Assembly (NCBI GenBank): GCA_963576475.1
Contig: OY754980.1
Coordinates: 3,715,306 to 3,779,305 of the forward strand
Direction of reading: 5' to 3'
From: Molanna angustata
Taxonomy: Eukaryota > Arthropoda > Insecta > Trichoptera > Molannidae
DNA length: 64,000 nucleotides
The notes beneath the pieces were generated by a model. That model had not been told where the DNA came from. It searched no databases and was given only the letters and a program-made list of their open reading frames with translations. Both the position numbers and the translations under genes were made by a program. This document shows, piece after piece, positions 1-11,412 of this stretch. Within the stretch, counting starts at the first letter, position 1, and each line of letters starts with the position of its first letter.

Positions 1-445
1 CATCTACCTATTTGCCATACTAATTACAGATATCACTCGACTATTTACAGAATTCAACGTGACAATAATCTAAAATTTAAACACACTGACATTTTCCATG
101 ACTCCATAGAAACTTACCGTAAACAAATAAAGATATTTTTCAACCCAGTTCCCTAATTCCTTCAAACAAGCTCTATCCTTCACTCCAATAATCCCTCCTT
201 TTCCCCATTTTATTTTCATTATGTATTGTATTTTTTTTATTATCAATTGTTTTTTTTTCTTCTCTTATAATTGTTATTCTTTTACCTGCTGCTCAGCATA
301 CTAGTTATTTGTAATTCATTAATTTAAATAGAAGAAAACAATGTTGGCTTGTAATAATTTTAAAAGCACCAAATGTAACGAAACAATTAACAAAGCTGTA
401 GTTTTCTGAAATAAAATAAAATAAATAAATAAATAAATAAATAAC
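1..445 (+). mobile_element. possible 3' end of a non-LTR retrotransposon
   Basis: A frame is open from the window edge to a stop at about 160, with basic C-terminal-like content (YRKQIKIFFNPVP), followed by an AT-rich untranslated part and an (AAAT)n-type tail at about 410-445. The tail resembles other LINE ends here. The peptide itself is not diagnostic. Confidence 0.25.
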
Positions 446-665
446 TTACGAAATTATAAATTAAAAGTAGAAGTAAACAAAGTTGTTGCAAATAAATAAA
501 ATTAATATGTAAATAATTTAATAACTATAAGGACTGACATTTTTATTGTATGTGAATCTAAATTCAAAGGAAATTTTAAAAAAGATCACAGATATAGCCT
601 CTTAGAACTTGGGTATGACTGGAATGCATTGTTGAGGAAATGAAACGTACCTCATTCGTATACAA
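446..665. other. AT-rich spacer
   Basis: No coding, RNA or repeat signal recognised. Confidence 0.4.
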
Positions 666-1078
666 AAACGAGTGGGTTGTGGCCAACGCTAAACTCCTCA
701 CTAACAAGTCACTATAGAGTATTCAAAGTTTCTATAGAAAGTTTTCGGCAATTTTATGAAATGAGTGAGTTTAATTCTTTTATTATTTAAATATATTATT
801 ATGAAAAATTGATATTTATTAATAACATTTTATGAACGTGATGTGCCCTTTTAGCAATTTGAAAATAAAAATAACAAATTATTTCGAGTTTCCTGAGCAT
901 GGGAGTCACTTTGAAATATTTGACAGTTAAAAAAAGTACACAGCACACACACACAGATACATTGTGATGAAACTTTCAGAATGCAATCCCAGCATGATAC
1001 TAGTTGATAATCTGCAATAAAAATTACTTTAAAAATTGCGAATTCATAAATCCCCTTGGGGTAGTGAGGAGTAAAAAC
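666..1078 (+). mobile_element. MITE-like family A, copy 1 (internally shortened)
   Basis: Starts with the head cgagtgggttgtggccaac and ctcctcactaac, and ends with tagtgaggagtaaaaa. The internal 12-bp inverted pair CTCCTCACTAAC/GTTAGTGAGGAG is shared with copies at 29775-30302 and 52405-52974. This copy lacks about 120 bp of the middle of the other copies. It has no coding capacity. The class is unknown: an A-rich end on one side and a unique head on the other could also fit a SINE-like element. Confidence 0.6.
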
Positions 1079-1318
1079 AATGTTATTTTTCAACCCCTTC
1101 TTCATAAGGATTCATATTTTTTTCGTGCAACTCTCCAATAATATCTAAAAATTTAAGTCCTGGCAGCTGGCAGCACCGTCCACCGTGGTTGACATTTGTC
1201 ATTTGACAGATATTATACGCGTTCGTTCTGTCATTTGATTAATTTAAATAATTAATCAGCATAATATTATATTATAACTTTTTATTTTATGTAGCTTCAC
1301 GGGCAACTAACAGGTACA
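1079..1318. other. spacer upstream of the Ty3/gypsy-like gag
   Basis: AT-rich. No LTR-like sequence matching the block at 4.25-4.6 kb is seen here, so a 5' LTR appears to be missing. Confidence 0.35.
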
Positions 1319-2186
1319 ATGTCAAATAATTATTTTACACGCACCAGTAACAAGCTGCCACATTCTGGAGACTTACGATCTGCTTATGATATTAATCGTC
1401 TCACAGAGCCAGACTTAAAACATGGAAATATAAAATACATGGATTTTTACGTATTCTTTTACTATATACATACTATCAACAGTTGGGTGTAATGTGTTAT
1501 TGAACCGTCTACAAGAATCGGAAGAAAAAAGACTCACACTCACACATCTACTACACGGGATGCAATTGGGAGATAACACACCATCGGAACTATTAAGAAA
1601 AATGAAAAATCTCGCAGGACCAACATTAAACAACGACGCACTCATCAAAAGACTTTGGATAGAGAGACTTCCGCATAGAATTCAAGAAATCATCACAGCA
1701 ATTAATACTGACGACATCATGATAATCGCAACTACAGCAGACAGAATTATGGAGGTGAACAATAGAGCTGAAATACAATTGATAAATTTACCATCTACAT
1801 CTTCAATGAATAACCATGCACATAACGATCCAAACACAGTTCAACTTCTTATTGGAATGCAGCAGCAAATTCAAATTTTGACTGACAAAATATTAGGACT
1901 AGAACTTCAGCATAGGCAATCAAGACCATTTTATAATAATCAAGAAAGAGAACGTTCCAGATCAAGATCGTCTAGTAGAAACCGTTATAATAATTATAAT
2001 AATAATTCTTATCACAACCGACAAAACAATAATCGAAATTATAAAAATAAAAATAATAATAATAAAAATTATATGCCTAATAATAATAATAACAAGAAGG
2101 AAGATATATGCATACCACATCAAAAATTTGGAATTAACGCAAGATATTGTCGACTACCCTGCACTTTCAATCTTCCGGAAAACTAA
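1319..2186 (+). pseudogene. Ty3/gypsy-like gag, broken in its N-terminal half
   Basis: The C-terminal half of a retrotransposon Gag is well preserved from 1494: LLHGMQLGDNTPSELLRKMK, RLWIERLPHRIQEII, then DRIMEV, matching the capsid-like core of insect Ty3/gypsy gags. It is followed by an Arg/Ser- and Asn/Lys-rich tail (1930-2100) that probably binds RNA. The recognisable frame starts at a GTG, not an ATG. An ATG at 1319 opens a different 58-codon frame (MSNNYFTRTSNKLPHSGD...) that stops at about 1493, so the N-terminus has been lost or frameshifted. The pol frame overlaps the end of gag in the -1 frame (2147-2186), which suggests ancestral frameshift expression. Non-functional. Confidence 0.7.
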
Positions 2187-3526
2187 AACTGCGACAGGTG
2201 TGCGAGACAACACCGTCGCAAATGAAACATCGTCTCTTCATGCCAGATATAGCCACCGGCGTCAAATACCTAATCGATACTGGTGCTGAGATCAGTATAA
2301 TACCGAGATATCACAAAAGTGACAAAGCAACGATCTCTACAGACAGCATCATCACTCCAATATACGCCGCAAACGGAACAGTGATACCAACATACGGTCA
2401 TAAAGTTATAAATTTAAATCTCGGGCTTCGCAGAAATCATAAATGGAAGTTTGTAATAGCCGATGTAACAAAGCCAATTATCGGAGCGGACTTCCTTACA
2501 AATTATGATATTTTAGTTGATTTAAAAAGAAAACTGTTAATAGATAAAACAACAGGTATAACAACAAGAGGATTCATGTACAAGACATCAGTCATAGACA
2601 TAGCAACGGTGCAAGCAACATTAAAATTTAAAACAATTTTACAAAAATATCCGAATCTGACGAGAGCAAACATGACACCAAATGAATCGAAACACAACGT
2701 AACACACCACATTCAAACAAGAGGACCGCCTGTCACATCAAAAGTGAGAAGATTAAACCCGATGCAAGTAGAGATAGCAAAAAAAGAGTTTGCATACATG
2801 GTCGAGCAAGGCATATGCAGACCCTCAAAGAGCAATTGGTCAAGCCCACTTCACATGGTTAAGAAACCAGATGGAAACTACAGAATGTGTGGAGACTACA
2901 GACGACTGAATTCAATTACCAAGCCGGACAAGTATCCGATACCACAACTTCAGGACTTTTCACATAAGCTCCACGGATCAACAATATTCAGCAAAATAGA
3001 TTTGGCTAGAGCTTATAATCAAGTTAAGATGGAGGAAGAAGACAGACCACCAGAGGAACCAGACACCTATGGACAGAGACTACAAACAATGATGTCAAAA
3101 ATTTGCCCCATTCCAATCTCAAATCATAGCAGATTAAAAACATTCGTGCACAAGCAGATGAACCATACAAAATACGTCTTTCTAAGAAACGACGCAGTGA
3201 GACGCCCTCTTCAGAAACCTTATGATGGACCTTACTTAGTGCAAGAGAGGGATGATAAAACAGCCACTATAAATATCAAGGGAAAAAGTAGAAAAATTTC
3301 ATTAGATCGTCTAAAACCAGCCTTCTTCCTAAATGAGAGTATGGACCCCTGCGATGAGATGAACAACAGACAAGCCACTTCCCCAGAGCAGAGAAGGATG
3401 TCTATTCCGCAGAATAACAACGCCACTACGTCAGAAGCCACTTCATCACAGCAATCACACACAACCACCAGAGCTGGAAGAAGAGTGTACTTCCCTGAAA
3501 GATTCACAAGCTACAGATTTTTTTAA
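2147..3526 (+). pseudogene. Ty3/gypsy-like pol with an in-frame internal deletion (protease, partial RT, integrase C-terminus)
   Basis: Open for 460 codons; the first in-frame start-like codon is TTG, consistent with expression by -1 frameshift from gag. Order of parts: aspartic protease with active site LIDTGAEISIIP (about residue 43) and GADFLTNYDILVD; N-terminal reverse transcriptase (PDGNYRMCGDYRRLN, YPIPQLQDF, SKIDLARAYNQV at about residues 235-297); then, near 3050, an abrupt join to the integrase C-terminal GPY/F-type region (PYDGPYLVQERDDKTATI, ISLDRLKPAF). The RT catalytic YxDD motif, RNase H and the integrase core are absent, so this is a deletion derivative. The frame stays open across the join. 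Confidence 0.8.
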
Positions 3527-4020
3527 GTTAAGTAACTTATATTTTTTTTCTTTTCATATATCTATGAAAATATTTATAATCTATGTAAAATATGTAACAC
3601 AAAGTGCATTCGTTATAATATAATATAACTGTTTTATTCAATTTGTAGCACCTCACAGTAAAGTGCATTGAATAAAATAATATAATTAATTAAAATCTTG
3701 TGTATAATTTAATATGTAAAAATAAGCACTTACAAGCTCATAAGCAATGAGTAATTATTTAAAATCTTGTGAATAATTTAATATGTAAAAATAAGCACTC
3801 ACAAACTCATAAGTAATGAGTAATTATTTAAGTCTTGTGTATAATTTAATGTGTAAAAAAAAGCACGTACAAACTCATAAGTAATGAGTAATTATTTAAA
3901 ATTTTGTGTATAATGTAATATGTAAAACTAAGTACTTATAAACTCAGAAGTAAAGAGTAATTAATTTAAATTTTATGTACCTATATGTAAACCAACTCAG
4001 AAGTAATGACTAGTTAATTT
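3527..4020 (+). repeat. degenerate ~69-bp tandem repeat downstream of pol
   Basis: About five units start near 3692, 3761, 3830, 3897 and 3967. Each has the pattern (aaaatcttgtgtataattta) then (atatgtaaaaataagcac), then tcataagtaatgagtaatta. Units become more diverged to the right. The position between pol and an LTR-like block suits the 3' untranslated region of the element. Confidence 0.75.
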
Positions 4021-4246
4021 ATTTATTTTTTGATACCAAGGAATGTAATTATAAAGAATTAAAATTGTATTGGAGAACTCATACAGCATGAAAGTATGCT
4101 ATATTTTTTTCCATTATTATGTCAACATAACAAAGAAACATTTTTATCTAATACCAAAGAAATATTTTTTACCTCATGCCAAAAATAAAAAAAAACTTAA
4201 TTTTTCCTCATGTCGAATCAACAAATGTTTTAAATTTTTTTTCCAT

Positions 4247-4560
4247 TGTTACAGAATGCTGTAAGGACTATTGGGGAAGCAAGGATATCGTCGAATCGAC
4301 TGGAAAGGGGGTGATATGGCGCGCGCTAGTGTCTGAATCCGGACGATTCAGCCCTATATAAAGACGCCTCAGATCGGGAGCGGCCATTCGATCTACCCAG
4401 TACCAGTTATCGCGGTCGCGCTGTCCTTGCGACCTCATAGTTTTCAATCCGCGTAATCATCGTATATTATTCTAATTTAAAATATAAATATTTATTAAGT
4501 CAACTATTTTCAATGTATTAGAGTCACTTATCCAAATAAATTCATGTAAGTAATTGCACC
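4247..4560 (+). promoter_or_regulatory. LTR-like block with TATA box and polyadenylation signal
   Basis: A GC-richer block in AT-rich surroundings. It begins near TGTTACAG (4247) or TGTAAGG (4260), has TATATAAA at 4355-4362 and AATAAA at 4535-4540, as expected of a Ty3/gypsy LTR (U3 promoter, then poly(A) signal). No matching 5' LTR exists in the window, so the boundaries cannot be fixed. The 4021-4246 stretch before it is AT-rich with nothing recognised. Confidence 0.5.
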
Positions 4561-4864
4561 ATTATCTTTTGATTTCTGTCATACAATTACCTGTGTTTTA
4601 CTATAATATTTAATATCTATATGTACGTAGTGCTGTGTTAGGTAAGTACCTACACAGTCATTACAATACCTTCGCTTGGGGATAGGCAAACAGATTGAAA
4701 TACCTAAAGCCTATATAGACCGGCATAGCCTATCCTGGGTGACCACCAACAGGTTCATCTAACTTGATCGGCAGCACAACCCAGTCCTCGGTAACCAAGA
4801 TCAGGTAACTTGGTATCCCGAGGGCCCAAAGCCAAACAGGTGAACGAGAGTTCACCTAAACAGG
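4561..4864. other. unassigned spacer between LTR-like block and hAT relic
   Basis: GC-moderate sequence with several palindromic patches (for example ggtaacttggtatcccgagg). It could be LTR remainder or a 5' leader. Nothing coding is seen. Confidence 0.3.
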
Positions 4865-4872
4865 TAAACATG

Positions 4873-5982
4873 TAAGGAATGCAATCTCGAACGGGATCCC
4901 GAAATACCGAGATCCCGCAGACATTTTGCGGGACTAATCTCGGTCGAAAATTTTACGGGATCCCGCTGGACTGGCGAGATTACAGAGAAGCGTAGTTCAT
5001 ACGTGTTACTCTTTGTTGATTCGTTGAGGAAACGGATTTCAGAGCGGCGAACTAACTTGACAGCGGTTTTATTATATACATACATGATCCATATAAGTAC
5101 GAAGAAGACAGAAGTCAATTTATTAATGTTGATGACACATTTAGTCTACCTTCAAAAAGTTTAATATGCAAGACAGTCAAAACTATAGTCGAAAGGCTAG
5201 AGTACACGGACACGGGTAACAACGCAGAAGCCACTGCTCCTGCTGACGCTGATGATCCTTAGGATGACGACACTCCTCTCGCTAATCTGGAGACATACGC
5301 AGCAGCAGCACCAATGTCACTTCAAGACGAACTCAAACTTACTTTGATTAGTATGAAGAGTTCGAGATCAACAGCCCAACAATCTAGATCTGGCAATATG
5401 AGCAACATTGAGGTTTTGATCAAGAAGAAAATGAATTATTTCGAGTCCAGTGGAAAGGTACATACCTTCAATTCACTTACAATGCGCAAATGACTATTGT
5501 GCCAACCAGCGTGGAATCTGAACGAGCTTTTTCAGCTGCTGGCTACCTTGTGTCCAATATCAGAAGCCGTTTATCAGACGACACAATACTTTAACTTTTT
5601 TACGAAGCTATTTCCAAAATAATGTTTAAACTTATGATGCTTATTGTACAAGAATATTGTTTATCGTGTGAACGTTATTATTTAAATTTAATTTGAAATA
5701 TAAATTTATGTCTCATTTTATTCTTTGCTAATTTATGTCTAACTAAAGGTAAGTAATAAACCATTTAAAATGTCCCAAAGAACTTGTTTGATTAGGTATA
5801 AATTTAAAACTCTAAAAAAAAGGTTGGTAGATCGAGGTATTAATTAGGTCTTTATTATACGATTGATAAGATATCTAAGTCCACCCTGCTGGATCCCGCA
5901 AATACCTGGATCCAGCGGTACTAAGATTGTTCAGTCCCGCAAATACCTGGATTGACATCGTCCTGCGGGATTGCATTCCCTA
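4873..5982 (+). mobile_element. hAT-type DNA transposon relic with inverted ends
   Basis: The ends form a terminal inverted repeat: left TAAGGAATGCAATCTCG, right (reverse complement) TAGGGAATGCAATCCCG. Flanking octamers taaacatg (4865-4872) and gttacatg (5983-5990) fit a decayed 8-bp target duplication. Inside, 5490-5594 encodes a transposase C-terminal dimerisation segment (MTIVPTSVESERAFSAAGYL, then SNIRSRLSDDTIL and stop), the hAT hallmark. The upstream part (5220-5460) keeps only fragments of the transposase frame with stops. Too short and broken to be autonomous. Confidence 0.75.
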
Positions 5983-5990
5983 GTTACATG

Positions 5991-6424
5991 CAACTAATTA
6001 TACTATGAATTTCAAAGTAATAATGATGATTCATAAAATCAATTAGTAAGGTATCAATATGTTCCTTACAACTCATTATGAGACAAATTAGAAAGGATTA
6101 ACTAATTTTGTAAAAAAATAGTTAAAATAATTAAGAAAATATTTATTGTTTCTTGGGAAATAAACAAAAGAACATATTGTCATTAAAAACAATAAGAATG
6201 CAATAAAATTTCAATGAAAAAGTAAAATGAATCACCTAGTCAGTTGAAAAATGTCAAAATAAAAAGTTTCCATTCTTTTGGCCACTACTAAATATCACGT
6301 GTTTGTGTCACCGACACAGTAACAACATAGTTCTCTATAAATAAGAGGGTTTGCTATCTCCATGGCTCTTCAATCTATATGTTGAATGTTGCATCAGAAC
6401 TTTTATGGAGGATAGCAAGGGTCA
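5991..6424. other. unassigned AT-rich spacer
   Basis: No gene recognised. A TATAAATA-like string near 6335 is followed by a GC-richer patch and might be a fragment of an LTR promoter, but nothing confirms this. Confidence 0.3.
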
Positions 6425-6660
6425 GAAATTTATTATTTATTTATTTATATTCACATACACGGCCTCTAAAAATATGGTAAAAATAAAACATAAAACTCGT
6501 ATTAAACAACACAACAATTAAAAAGAAAAACAACACAATAATTCATTAAAATACAAAATCTATCACACAAATCGAAATATTCATAATATGTCCCATTCCG
6601 ATTCGTCTAAATTTATCCGTCTGAATTTTAGTAGGTATATGAGAAATGTCAAAACGTTGA
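6425..6660 (-). mobile_element. possible LINE 3' tail, minus strand
   Basis: An (ATTT)n run at 6430-6455 followed by AT-rich sequence matches the arrangement of minus-strand LINE tails seen elsewhere (42.4, 46.5 and 55.96 kb). No coding part is recognised. Confidence 0.3.
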
Positions 6661-6679
6661 CAATTCCGTAAGTATAGTA

Positions 6680-7418
6680 TTTGAAGGATGTAAAAAGAAC
6701 GTACTGAGAATGGATGCCAGCAAATCGAAGTTCAAATGGTGTTTCAAAAGAGTGAAAGCAGAACAGCGTACCAAATAAAATTAGAGAACAAATGGCTCAA
6801 GCAAGTAGACGAATATGTCTATTTGGGAAGCAACGGAACACCGGAATGGACGGATTGATAAGGAGATCGAAAGAAGAGTTATGGCAGGAAACAGAGGGAA
6901 TGGAGCACTTAGACCAGTTATGAATGACCGCAACATATCAAAGGATGCTAAAGTTGCCATTGATAACGCTATCTTAGTGCCAACCTTGATGTATGCAAGT
7001 GAAACCTGGACATGGCAGAAGTCACATGAAAGCAGAATAAATGCAGTTTAAATGAGATCACTAAGATGAATCTGTAATAGAATTTAAGATGAAGATAGAT
7101 GTCATTAATAGAATGAAAATGATGAATTCATTTCATTCATTAATTGGCCACATGGGGAGAATGAATGAGGAATGCCTGACGAAGAAAATATACAATGCGC
7201 ATAGGAATGAAATGAGAAATCAGTGCCGCCCAAGAATGGGATGGCATGACCATGTGAATGGTATTTTAAAAGACGAAAAGGTTAGAAGCGTGAAGAACAG
7301 ATAAACATGTATAAGAAGATGTATGAATGTTGACGAGGCGATGATTGTGTGTCAAGATATGTGGCATTCAGTTTTCTCTGTCTACCATGTGAGGATCATG
7401 GCATTATGGTATGTATAA
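6680..7418 (+). mobile_element. RTE-like retrotransposon, 5'-truncated decayed copy
   Basis: Matches the C-terminal third of the intact RTE-like frame at 43.0-45.7 kb. Recognisable pieces are WLKQVDEYVYLGS, RRVMAGN, GALRPVMNDRNISKDAKVAI, TLMYASETWTWQKSHESRIN and GWHDHVNGILK. The copy ends at tctgtctaccatgtgagg and ggtatgtat, the family 3' end. Stops and frameshifts break it into pieces. Confidence 0.85.
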
Positions 7419-8234
7419 GAATCACATACATTAGGTATGAGAAATTTTATAAATATAATAAATTAGACAAATGATTTACTACAAACAAGACAAATATTGA
7501 AAATAATATTTCTATATTGCCCTCATTCAGTATAACAAAAGCTGTTTTTCATTCAAATTTTGCTTATGAATGAAAGCATTTCTTTATAAACATAATTCTA
7601 TTTGTATTTTACAAATATATATATTTAAAGTCACTCAAATTTAATGATTTATTATACACAGACTAATCTCCTGAGCTCGCAGTGCACAGTGACATAGATC
7701 TGTAAATGTGTGGGTGCGAGAGAGACTGCCCAATAGAGTCTGGTCAATCAAAGAACACTTTTAATATACAATACTAAACATAATATAGGAAAAAAAATTC
7801 ACTTGATCTCTGAAGTGCTGCTTTAACTAATACCATGAAATATTTCTTTAGCTTTTGTGCATAATTTTAAGACAATTAACCAAAAATTCTAAAAGAAATT
7901 TTTCAAAAGCATACTTTGTGAAATATAAATTATATATAGTAATATGAAAGTTTTCTATGCATGACATGTTATGGCTGGTCTGGAAAAATATAGTTGTATG
8001 TTACTCATGATGAACATACACAATATTATGATTTCAAAAATCAATATAAGTCTATACAAGTTGTTCTAAATTCAAACTTTAGATGGGAAATTAGTAATTG
8101 ATGAATATTATTTGTTATGTTATTTTTTTATAAACAAAATTTCTTTATGTTACATTGAGAATACATGAATGTAATTCAATGTAAATAATGTCCTTTTTAT
8201 ATATTTTTTAAAACAACATAGTAAAACATCAAGT
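7419..8234. other. AT-rich spacer, nothing recognised
   Basis: Read on both strands without finding coding signal, RNA gene or clear repeat. Confidence 0.4.
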
Positions 8235-8655
8235 TTCCCAAGTAGAATAACTGCCGTTGAAATGAGGTCTCTCAGACAAATGTGTAATAAGACGATGTGT
8301 GATTAAATAAAAAAAAGTAAGCACAAGAACAGAATGTATGTTGGAAAGGACGCCACATGCAAGATAAAAATATAATATATGTCCTGAAGTGGTTCGGCCA
8401 CATAGAAAGAACAGATGAAGAACGGTTGACAAAAAAATTATACATGGCTAAAAGATGCGGAATAAGAGATAGAGTTCGGTCGAGAAAGATTCATTTAAAT
8501 CCCATGAATGGAATCTGAAGTGTAGATAGTAGGAGAGTGTGCATGAGGCAATGTTTGGATTAAGTGAAGCGAGAAAAGTATATCAGGATAGGAAAGTATG
8601 GCGCTCGGTTCTCTCTGCCTACCTCAATATGAACAAGGCATGATAGTATGTATGT
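8235..8655 (+). mobile_element. RTE-like retrotransposon, strongly decayed 3' fragment
   Basis: Begins inside the C-terminal domain (nucleotide match to AVEMRSLR), contains the WFGH-ER and RLTKK equivalents, and ends with cggttctctctgcctacc and a (TATG) tail. Many indels; older than the neighbouring copies. Confidence 0.75.
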
Positions 8656-8904
8656 AAAAAAACACAAAATATTTATTTGTAACTAGTATATTCCTAGAAA
8701 ATAAACTCTCATGACGTCCGGTTTCTAAAAAAAACTGATAAAATAAACATTTTCCTAATATTCATATAAGATATTATGAAAAATGATGTAAAAGAGTAAA
8801 ATTAAATAATAATTTAACATAAACAGAGCAAATTTCACAATAATAATGTTAATATATTACCTTTAGTCAGTATATATTATTATAAGGTCTTTGGTATATA
8901 CCTA

Positions 8905-9414
8905 GTCAAAGATGTTCCATACTCAAATTTTGTATGGAAAATTTTCAGCGATTTTATAAAATGAGTTTGTTTATTTATTTTTTTATTTTATTATGAAAAG
9001 TTGATATTTCTTTAATGCCATTTTATGAAAGTGATGAGCCTTTTTACCTATTTGAAAATAAAAATTTCAAATTTTAAGTTTCCCGAGCTTGGGGTCACTT
9101 TGAAATATTTGACAGTTAAAAAAATTGAGAAGCACTATTCATATATCGTTCAAAATCTAATGGGATCTAAGTGAGCATAAGATATACAAATTTGCAAAAT
9201 TTGAATAGAATCGAATGAGTACTTTAGTCTATAATCGATAAAGTAAAATGAACACGCCGTACATAGCACATAGCACACACACACAGATACATTGTGATGA
9301 AACTTTCAGAATACAATCTCAGCATGATACTAGTTGATAATCTGCAAAAAAAAAAATACCCTTAAAAATTGCGAAATCATAACTCCCCACTATATCACCT
9401 TGTGTTAGTGAGGA
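8905..9414 (+). mobile_element. MITE-like family A, copy 2
   Basis: Same body and 3' end as copies 1, 3 and 4, including tttgaaatatttgacagtta, tactagttgataatctgcaa and the end gttagtgaggagtaaaaaa. The head (cgagtggg... ctcctcactaac) is missing. The 8656-8904 stretch to its left is AT-rich with nothing recognised. Confidence 0.7.
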
Positions 9415-9960
9415 GTAAAAAAGAATAGCAAAAGTATATATATTTTTTTTTTATTATTAATACGAAAAATAAAAAGTTACAAAATAAGTACAAGTAAAAA
9501 TACATCAGTAAAATTACACATAAAATTATTTCAAATATATGGGCTGGTTTGTACCACCTCACTAGGCCAGGCCTGTTCCGAGGTGGTATACTAGTTACAT
9601 AATAATTAGTTACATAATATATGTATGTTGTTATATTGTGCAGTCTATGTTTCACTATGTTAGTCCTATGTGAGATTTGTTGTATACATAATATGTTGTT
9701 AAGGTTTGACAATTTGCTGACAATAGTTAATCCCTTTATTATATAGCCACGTATGAATTGTTAGTTTTAGTCTTGTTTTCTTCATTATCTGTATGTCCTT
9801 TATGTCTTTAGCAACTAAATTTAGTATTTTTGGAGCCAAGTATTGATAATGTCTATGTCCGTATGCAGTATTCGTCTTCGGAGTGATTAGTTGAAGTCTG
9901 TGTCTTGTATCGTGAGAATGTTGAGCAGTGATATGGTTTTCTTTATCGTTGTGAAAGTGT
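9415..9960 (-). pseudogene. LINE (jockey/CR1-like) RT C-terminus and 3' UTR, minus strand
   Basis: On the minus strand an open stretch from about 9960 to a stop near 9715 reads HDTRHRLQLITPKTNTAYGH and YLAPKILNLVAKDIKDI, the typical tail of LINE reverse transcriptases (N-TR--L--P---T--G---F-Y-AP---N-LP). It is followed by a 3' UTR with a hairpin at 9552-9588 and an AT-rich end. 5'-truncated and non-functional. Confidence 0.65.
9552..9588 (-). other. two-stem hairpin in LINE 3' UTR (copy H1)
   Basis: RNA sense is minus. Outer stem TACCACCTC/GAGGTGGTA (9 bp), 5' spacer GGAAC, inner stem AGG/CCT with loop CCTGG, 3' spacer AGT. Same geometry as hairpins at 29711, 47101, 50733 and 55989. Confidence 0.7.
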
Positions 9961-10717
9961 ATTAGTATAAAAATAGTGTATTAGTATAAAAATATGATAA
10001 TGAAGATTTCCTACAAAAACGAATTGAAACGAATATCAAATCTGACAAAACCCCTTAAAAGGGGAATAGTGACACAAGTCCCTGTTGTATACTTACAAAC
10101 ATAATGACTGATATAGGTAGTTGGATGTGACGCTCGTCGCTTGTAATAACGCAAAAAAATTGACTCTAATAAAATTTCAAGGCTCATACGAAAATGTTGC
10201 GTCACAAAATGCTCGTAGCACAACACAAAAAAAATCGACTCAAATTATAATATATCAAATAACGTTTTTTTTTTGATAACGCTATATAATAAAACGAAAC
10301 CAGAATGAAACAAAGTTTAAAAATTCAATCAGTGTTGTGTTTCATACGAATTAAGAGGCGCGAGGTACCGCAAAATGAAACTTTCAATTATTGGAAAATC
10401 ATATTTATTTGAAAATAAAATCAACCGTAGATTTCGATATGAGATTGTTGATGAGAAATTTAATAACTCTTATGATCGTAAGATATCTCCTACTCGGAAA
10501 ATGGAAAGTAAATTAGAATCGTTAGTATTAATTTCATATTTCAAATACGCAAAAATATATTTATCAAATCAGTAATATTTACCAATCAAAAATCCAATTC
10601 AATATTAATCCACTTTTAGAAGTAGGTAATTACGTTTCACGTAAAAATGTACTTCAGGTTGGAACATATATGAGTGTTTTATTATTGTTAAAGCTTACTC
10701 GGGTTTTGAATCTCGTG
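9961..10717. other. AT-rich spacer
   Basis: A 66-codon frame at 10375-10575 has no recognisable family. Otherwise nothing supported. Confidence 0.3.
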
Positions 10718-10759
10718 TATGAAGATTCAATTAGGTCGGAACCTAATTGAATCTTCATA
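10718..10759. repeat. near-perfect palindrome, 19-bp arms, 4-nt loop
   Basis: Arms ATGAAGATTCAATTAGGT and ACCTAATTGAATCTTCAT are perfectly complementary around CGGA, plus one outer T-A pair. It lies about 35 bp from the 3' end of an RTE-like insertion. Confidence 0.8.
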
Positions 10760-10794
10760 TTATATTGACACTCACAGATGTTAAACTGTTTATA

Positions 10795-11412
10795 AATACA
10801 TACATACATACATACCATCACGCCATGTCCCTTGCGGGGTAGGCAGAGAGAACCGAACGCCACATTTTTCTATCTTGGCACGCATCCCTCGCCTCGTCCA
10901 CATTCATTCATCGTCTCATACATGTTCGTCTATTGCTCACACTTCTCACATTTCCGTCTTTCAAAATTTCGTTCACATGGTCATGCCATCCCTTTCTTGG
11001 GCGTCCCCGAACTCTCATTCCATTCCTTTCCGCTCTGTATATTTTCTTCGTCAGGCGCTCCTCATTCATTCTCCCCATGTGACCAAACCATCTCAATGTG
11101 TTCACTTTCATTCTAGTAATGACACCTTTCTTCATCTTACATTCTTTCCTTATGTCCTCATTTCTTACCCGGTCATACATCGTTCTATTACAAATCTTTC
11201 TTAACGATCTCATTTCAACTGCATTTATTCTACTTTCATGCGTCTTCTGCCATGTCCAGGTTTCACTTGCATACGTCAAGGTTGGCACTACGATGGCGTT
11301 ATGAATGGCAACTTTGGCATCCTTTGATATGTTGCGATCATTCATAATTGGTCTCAGTGCTCCATTCACTCTGTTTCCTGCCATAACTCTTCTTTCGATC
11401 TCTTTATCGAGT
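10795..11412 (-). mobile_element. RTE-like retrotransposon, 5'-truncated copy, minus strand
   Basis: A long open stretch (11384-10908) encodes the RTE C-terminal domain: RRVMAGNRVNGALRPIMNDR, TLTYASETWTWQKTHESRIN, WFGHMGRMNEERLTKKIY, GRPRKGWHDHVNEILKDG. It stops at TGA where the intact copy has TGC (Cys), a single-base nonsense change. The frame would otherwise continue to SVLSAYPARDMA and the tail of TATG repeats. Among the better preserved fragments in the window. Confidence 0.88.

Noticed and set aside
4852..5118. 88-codon minus-strand frame
   Set aside because: Covers the inverted end of the hAT relic; no motif.
10375..10575. 66-codon ATG frame
   Set aside because: No motif, no splice context, AT-rich surroundings; consistent with chance.
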